The translations under genes and the position numbers were made by a program. Of a stretch of DNA of 64,000 nucleotides, positions 60,110 through 64,000 are shown in pieces; the stretch's first letter is position 1, and each line of letters starts with the position of its first letter. Source of the DNA: Membranipora membranacea (lineage: Eukaryota > Bryozoa > Gymnolaemata > Cheilostomatida > Membraniporidae). The notes beneath the pieces are model-generated. The model made no database searches. It saw only the letters and a list, made by a program, of their open reading frames with translations, and was not told the origin of the DNA. Where the stretch lies: the NCBI GenBank assembly GCA_914767715.1, contig OU612066.1:5835001-5899000 (forward strand). Reading direction: 5' to 3'.

Positions 60110-63100
60110 ATGGGAAGGTCTACTGGTACAAAAGAGATTGATTCAATGGGAAGCTGTATCTCTGTGAAGCTTCCAAATGGACAATCATTACCCATCACTC
60201 TTCATAAGTTTGATCAAATATCCAAAGTTTATAAGCTGGTGTCAACAGATACTGGCTCAAGAGAAGAACTCATCAGGATAAAGTTCACAGGCAAGGTCTT
60301 GAAGAAGAATCAGACGGCTTCAAGTCTGGGAATAATAGAGGGAATGGTTCTTAAAGCTGAGGTAAGTTGTACAACATATTGTGATGATGTTTGTTTTGCG
60401 TATAAATCATTTGTCCGTTACTGTATAAAGATGAAGCAGCAGCTGCCGGAATTACGACATATATCATATCCAGTACATTATATATGTGTGCGTATGTACA
60501 AACTTGATGTTCACTGCATCAGCAGAGTTTGTTTTGTACCCCATACCTCATGTTACACTTACTTATCAATGTGCCTCGACTCAACAGCAAGGTTTTTTTA
60601 TTGTAGGTGATCACGGAAAGAGAGCTGGAGATTACTATCAATGTTGAGAATTTAGACCCGACGACAGTCAAATGTTTAAATACTGACACAGTTAAGAGTA
60701 TAACTGATCATTTGATGAAGTTGAAGCTTGTGGACAACAGTCACCCTAAAATCTTTGTGAGTAGCAAAGTTTATATATTGTTTTTATTAATTTTACCATG
60801 GCAAGTGATCAGCTATTTGGGGTATCTGCTCTGTTGCTTTAACCTTGTTTGGTAATAAGCTCAATGGTTTATCAGCTGCTATACCAAATATGATATGATT
60901 AATACCTGATATGAAAACTAATTTTTACGCTCTGACACCTCGGAAGAGTCATTTTATTTTCACAAAAACAAGCTTAACACTTGAGCAGTAAGAATACAAG
61001 ATGTTGCATGCCTCGGGATGCTACTAATCGATCCAATACCAAGCACTCAGACTCCAAACCGATGTGATGGTCATGTACGTGATAGTGATGATTATATTTA
61101 TTAAGTTCGGTACGAGGGAGCTAACTGATCCGACTATAGTACTATGTGATGCAAAGATTGGACATATGGCTACACTTGTTGTCAAACCAGTGCAGTTAAA
61201 AAATTCAGCAGCTGAAGGAAATAATGTGAGTCAGGTATTTCTCAGTCGTGCTTTTTGCTCACATTAGCTTATGGCTATGTTGAAAATAATGAAACAGATC
61301 AGGGGCTTTTGTGATAAATTGTTATTGAATTCTAAAGGTATTAACATAATTATTGATTTTTGAAATCAATAGACGGCATTGCAACCTGATAAAAAAATCT
61401 TCAGATATTTCTACTATTTGTATCTATATATATGCCTTACTGGAGTTTTTAGGATCAGCTCCGGAATTGGGCACAACAATAAACACCAACATCAATTCTT
61501 AATATATCAAGTGACTGCAGTCCACATGAATGTATTTTCATACAAGTTTATTCCAATGTATAACAGATATATGCTTGTATAATCATACATCACCATACCT
61601 TTATTACAGGCCGCCTCTAACACCACTGCAGAGCCTGAAGGAGTTGTACCAGAATTCACAGCCGAGGGTAAAACTGTTGAAGTTGTGTTCTCATTCGACA
61701 CCACTGGGAGCATGTGTAGCATACTCCACCAAGTAAGACTGCTATGGGATGTGATTCCAGCATTAATAAACAGAAACTGAAGCCTCTAACAAAGATTGCT
61801 TCACCTTCATTGTATGCTGAGTGATGTCAACGATAATATTCAATGTAACTCTCCAGGGCCGCAGTATAGAAAAATTGCAGGGGAGGCAAAAATCTGATGC
61901 AGTTCCAAAACATAGCTAGGAGAGGTGCTGCAAACTCCCCAAAGTAGTTTAGGTTATTCAAAAAGCAAAAGGAGATCGCAATAGAGCTGTTTATGATCCC
62001 TTAGAAAGCTAAACAACGGGCCTGCTCTCACACCTAAAGCTACTGCAAGGCAAAATTGATGATGGCATAGAATTTATGGTTGTATATTACTGCTCATTCA
62101 CATCATATCCGTTCATGCTTACAGGTGCGGAGTAATCTGAGAGATTTGATAGATAGATTAATAAGGGATATACCTAACATCAGAGTGGGCTTGATGGCAC
62201 ACGGTGATTACTTGGATCACAGAGTGTATGTAACCAAGTCACATGATCTATCTGCCGACGCTGATAGTCTAAAAAAGTTTGCCATGAATGTTCCATCTAC
62301 ATCTGGTGGTGGGAACGATGGAGAGGTATGGTATATTATTACAGTTATGATTGTGAGAGTAGAATGTTTAACATTAAGGTAACCAAAGAGTCTACAACCA
62401 ACATCTTGCAGCAAATTTATGAAAATGGGAGTTGTCTTTTTTTTTAAGAGTTGGAAAACACCTGTTAATTTACCAGTCTTTGGTGATAATATTCTATCAT
62501 TTTTCATTTGATTACTATATAGCTTTACATTACTTTACATTTTGTTGTTTTATTTTGAACAGAATAATAGAATGGGAGAATTTTCATCTTTTATTTAGGC
62601 ATATGAGCTTATGTTACGCAAGGCACAAGAACTAGATTGGAGTGAAGATTCAGCCAAGGCTCTGGTAGTTATCGGAGATGATGTTCCACATGTACCGTCT
62701 TACACTGATATGGATCTGTACTGGCATACCGAGCTGGATGTCCTCGGTGGTATGGGAATAAAGGTATAGTGATTATTTTGCTTGCCAGTTATTGTTGTGT
62801 GATGCTGGTGAATGTGGTAGCAATTCGCAACTTTGTGATGATAACGCTTATAAAACGTGCACGGCTTTCATTAGTATGTTTGTCAGAGTAGCTCTTTTCA
62901 CTAAGAGACAACATTGTATTGCAACAGCATACTTTACCATCAGACAAATCTGTCAGCTTTTAACATACACAACCCTAGGAGAGTGTGAGCACTAGTCAGA
63001 TTACAATAATCTTCTTATCGTGTGTCACTTAAACATAAAGAGTTGGTGTGATAATCTCCAAGGTTGGTACAATTCTTAAATAGTCATCAGCCTTCCCCAA

Positions 63101-64000
63101 TCGTAGTACACTATTTGTACTCACAACTTTCTGCAACAATGTTTGTGAATGCTGCACAGTATGTATCGAAACCACAACGTCTATATGTGGAGTGGAAACA
63201 ATCATATCATATTTCACAAACTAAAACATCAGCACTGCAGTTCTTATCTGTATAACATTATGATTTATATTTACCAGGTGTACGGTGTACAGGCAGGAAG
63301 TGTGTGTCCAACCGCTCACACATTCTATAAAGAGCTGGCTGATAGGACTAATGGTGCTTATGTACAATTCTCTAACTTCTCTCTTATCAAGGACATGTTT
63401 CTTGCAGGTAAATATTACCTATCATTTATAGGCATGGCATGGCAATGTTATTGCAAATAGGATATTAGGATGGTGAAATCACTAAGGTTTAGTTGTTGTC
63501 CTAATTCAACTGCAGGGTTGGCTGGCGGATGCTTTGTGGGGGTCGTGTGTAGGGGGCATTTGGTGGATGGTGCCTCCCGGTCGCTGGTCGGATTGGGATG
63601 GTCCCAGCTTTGTTCAATCGGGTGGTGGCCACTCTAGTCTCGACCTCGCTGGCGTGACTATCAGACCACGTCGCTGCATTTTTCATCTTAATTTTTAATT
63701 TATTATTTTACTAGAAATTTTCAAGCAGAAACCTAATACAAAAAAAAACTCTTCAACTTAAATCTTGACCAACAGGATATTGCATTCTGACACAAACCTC
63801 GTTCATCGTCTAATACTGTAAACCCTACGCCCTGACTAGCTGACTAAACTAGTGCTTTAAAACTACCAAAATCTAGATATCAAAGTTGTAATGAAGATAC
63901 TATATTCTCATGTGGGTGTTGACAGTTTGCTACAATGAGGCTGGTGAAGAGCAATTAGAGGAATTCATGACAGAAGTTCAGGATGACGGTGCAATGAGCG
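60110..64000 (+). CDS. Tandem ubiquitin-like plus von Willebrand A domain protein (3' end beyond the window)
   Basis: Exons 60110-60361, 60607-60756, 61106-61225, 61610-61732, 62125-62325, 62599-62763, 63278-63407 and 63926 to the edge join in phase, giving at least 405 residues. Residues 15-84 form a ubiquitin-like fold (CISVKLPNGQSLPITL, LIRIKFTGKVLKKNQTASSL, IIEGMVLKAE). Residues 86-164 form a second one (LEITINVENLDP, FFGTRELTDP, ATLVVKP). Neither ends in the GlyGly needed for conjugation, so they would act as fixed interaction modules. A von Willebrand A domain spans about 196-380, with MIDAS motif D204-T-T-G-S208 after VEVVFSF, then IRVGLMAHGDYLD, a glycine-rich loop (SGGGNDGE) and ALVVIGDD. 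It resembles the A domains of Dictyostelium VwkA-type and related intracellular VWA proteins more than those of extracellular matrix proteins. No signal peptide or membrane segment. The first ATG is used; the ATG of MGSC (codon 13) is an alternative. The C-terminal domain content is unknown. Confidence 0.85.

Noticed and set aside
1-64000. Bacterial-style operons, CRISPR arrays, riboswitches or an integrated virus
   Set aside because: All recognised genes are intron-rich animal genes. No regularly spaced repeats, no polymerase, capsid or integrase-like frames were seen.

Overview
This is an animal (metazoan) nuclear genome window. It is AT-rich by eye, its genes are split into many short exons with GT-AG introns, and mobile-element debris fills the spaces between genes. 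I rebuilt seven protein-coding genes by joining exons across splice sites and checking that the reading phase stays consistent at every junction. Five match families found in animals: an FBXO21-type F-box protein, a tetraspan TARP/CACNG-type calcium-channel gamma protein, a small R4-type RGS protein, a NETO-type CUB/LDLa membrane protein, and a VCP lysine methyltransferase (METTL21D/VCPKMT). Two are unusual: a 306-residue protein with no fold I recognise, and a protein with tandem ubiquitin-like domains followed by a von Willebrand A domain that runs off the right edge. The phylum cannot be fixed from the sequence alone. TARP-like and NETO-like genes suggest a eumetazoan with glutamate-receptor-type signalling.

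Layout. 1-1.7 kb: intergenic, with a tRNA-derived SINE. 1.7-9.0 kb (+): FBXO21-like gene, 13 coding exons, a foldback element in intron 5. 9.5-13.2 kb: a 274-bp palindrome, then three copies of one dispersed repeat, the last inverted. 14.5-23.1 kb (+): TARP/CACNG-like gene, 5 coding exons, with a compound foldback and a MULE-like MITE in its introns. 23-31 kb: gene-poor. 31.1-33.1 kb (+): RGS gene, 3 exons. 33-41.8 kb: gene-poor, with two unexplained minus-strand reading frames and a foldback. 41.8-46.4 kb (+): unknown gene, with a TTAA-flanked piggyBac-type element in its last intron. 47.3-55.1 kb (-): NETO-like gene, 10 exons, convergent with the unknown gene. 57.4-59.8 kb (-): VCPKMT-like gene. 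60.1 kb to the edge (+): UBL-UBL-VWA gene, divergent from VCPKMT across 353 bp.

How the genes may relate. The TARP-like and NETO-like proteins belong to two unrelated families that, where studied, are auxiliary subunits of ionotropic glutamate receptors (AMPA type and kainate type). The RGS protein would switch off heterotrimeric G-protein signalling. FBXO21 (ubiquitin ligase adaptor), VCPKMT (methylates the ubiquitin-dependent segregase p97/VCP) and the UBL-VWA protein all touch ubiquitin biology. Physical clustering in an animal genome does not by itself show shared function, so these links are inference.

The most promising undescribed item is the UBL-UBL-VWA gene. Next is the set of short foldback elements with recognisable target-site duplications. 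No RNA genes (other than tRNA-derived SINE sequence), CRISPR arrays or viral genes were seen.
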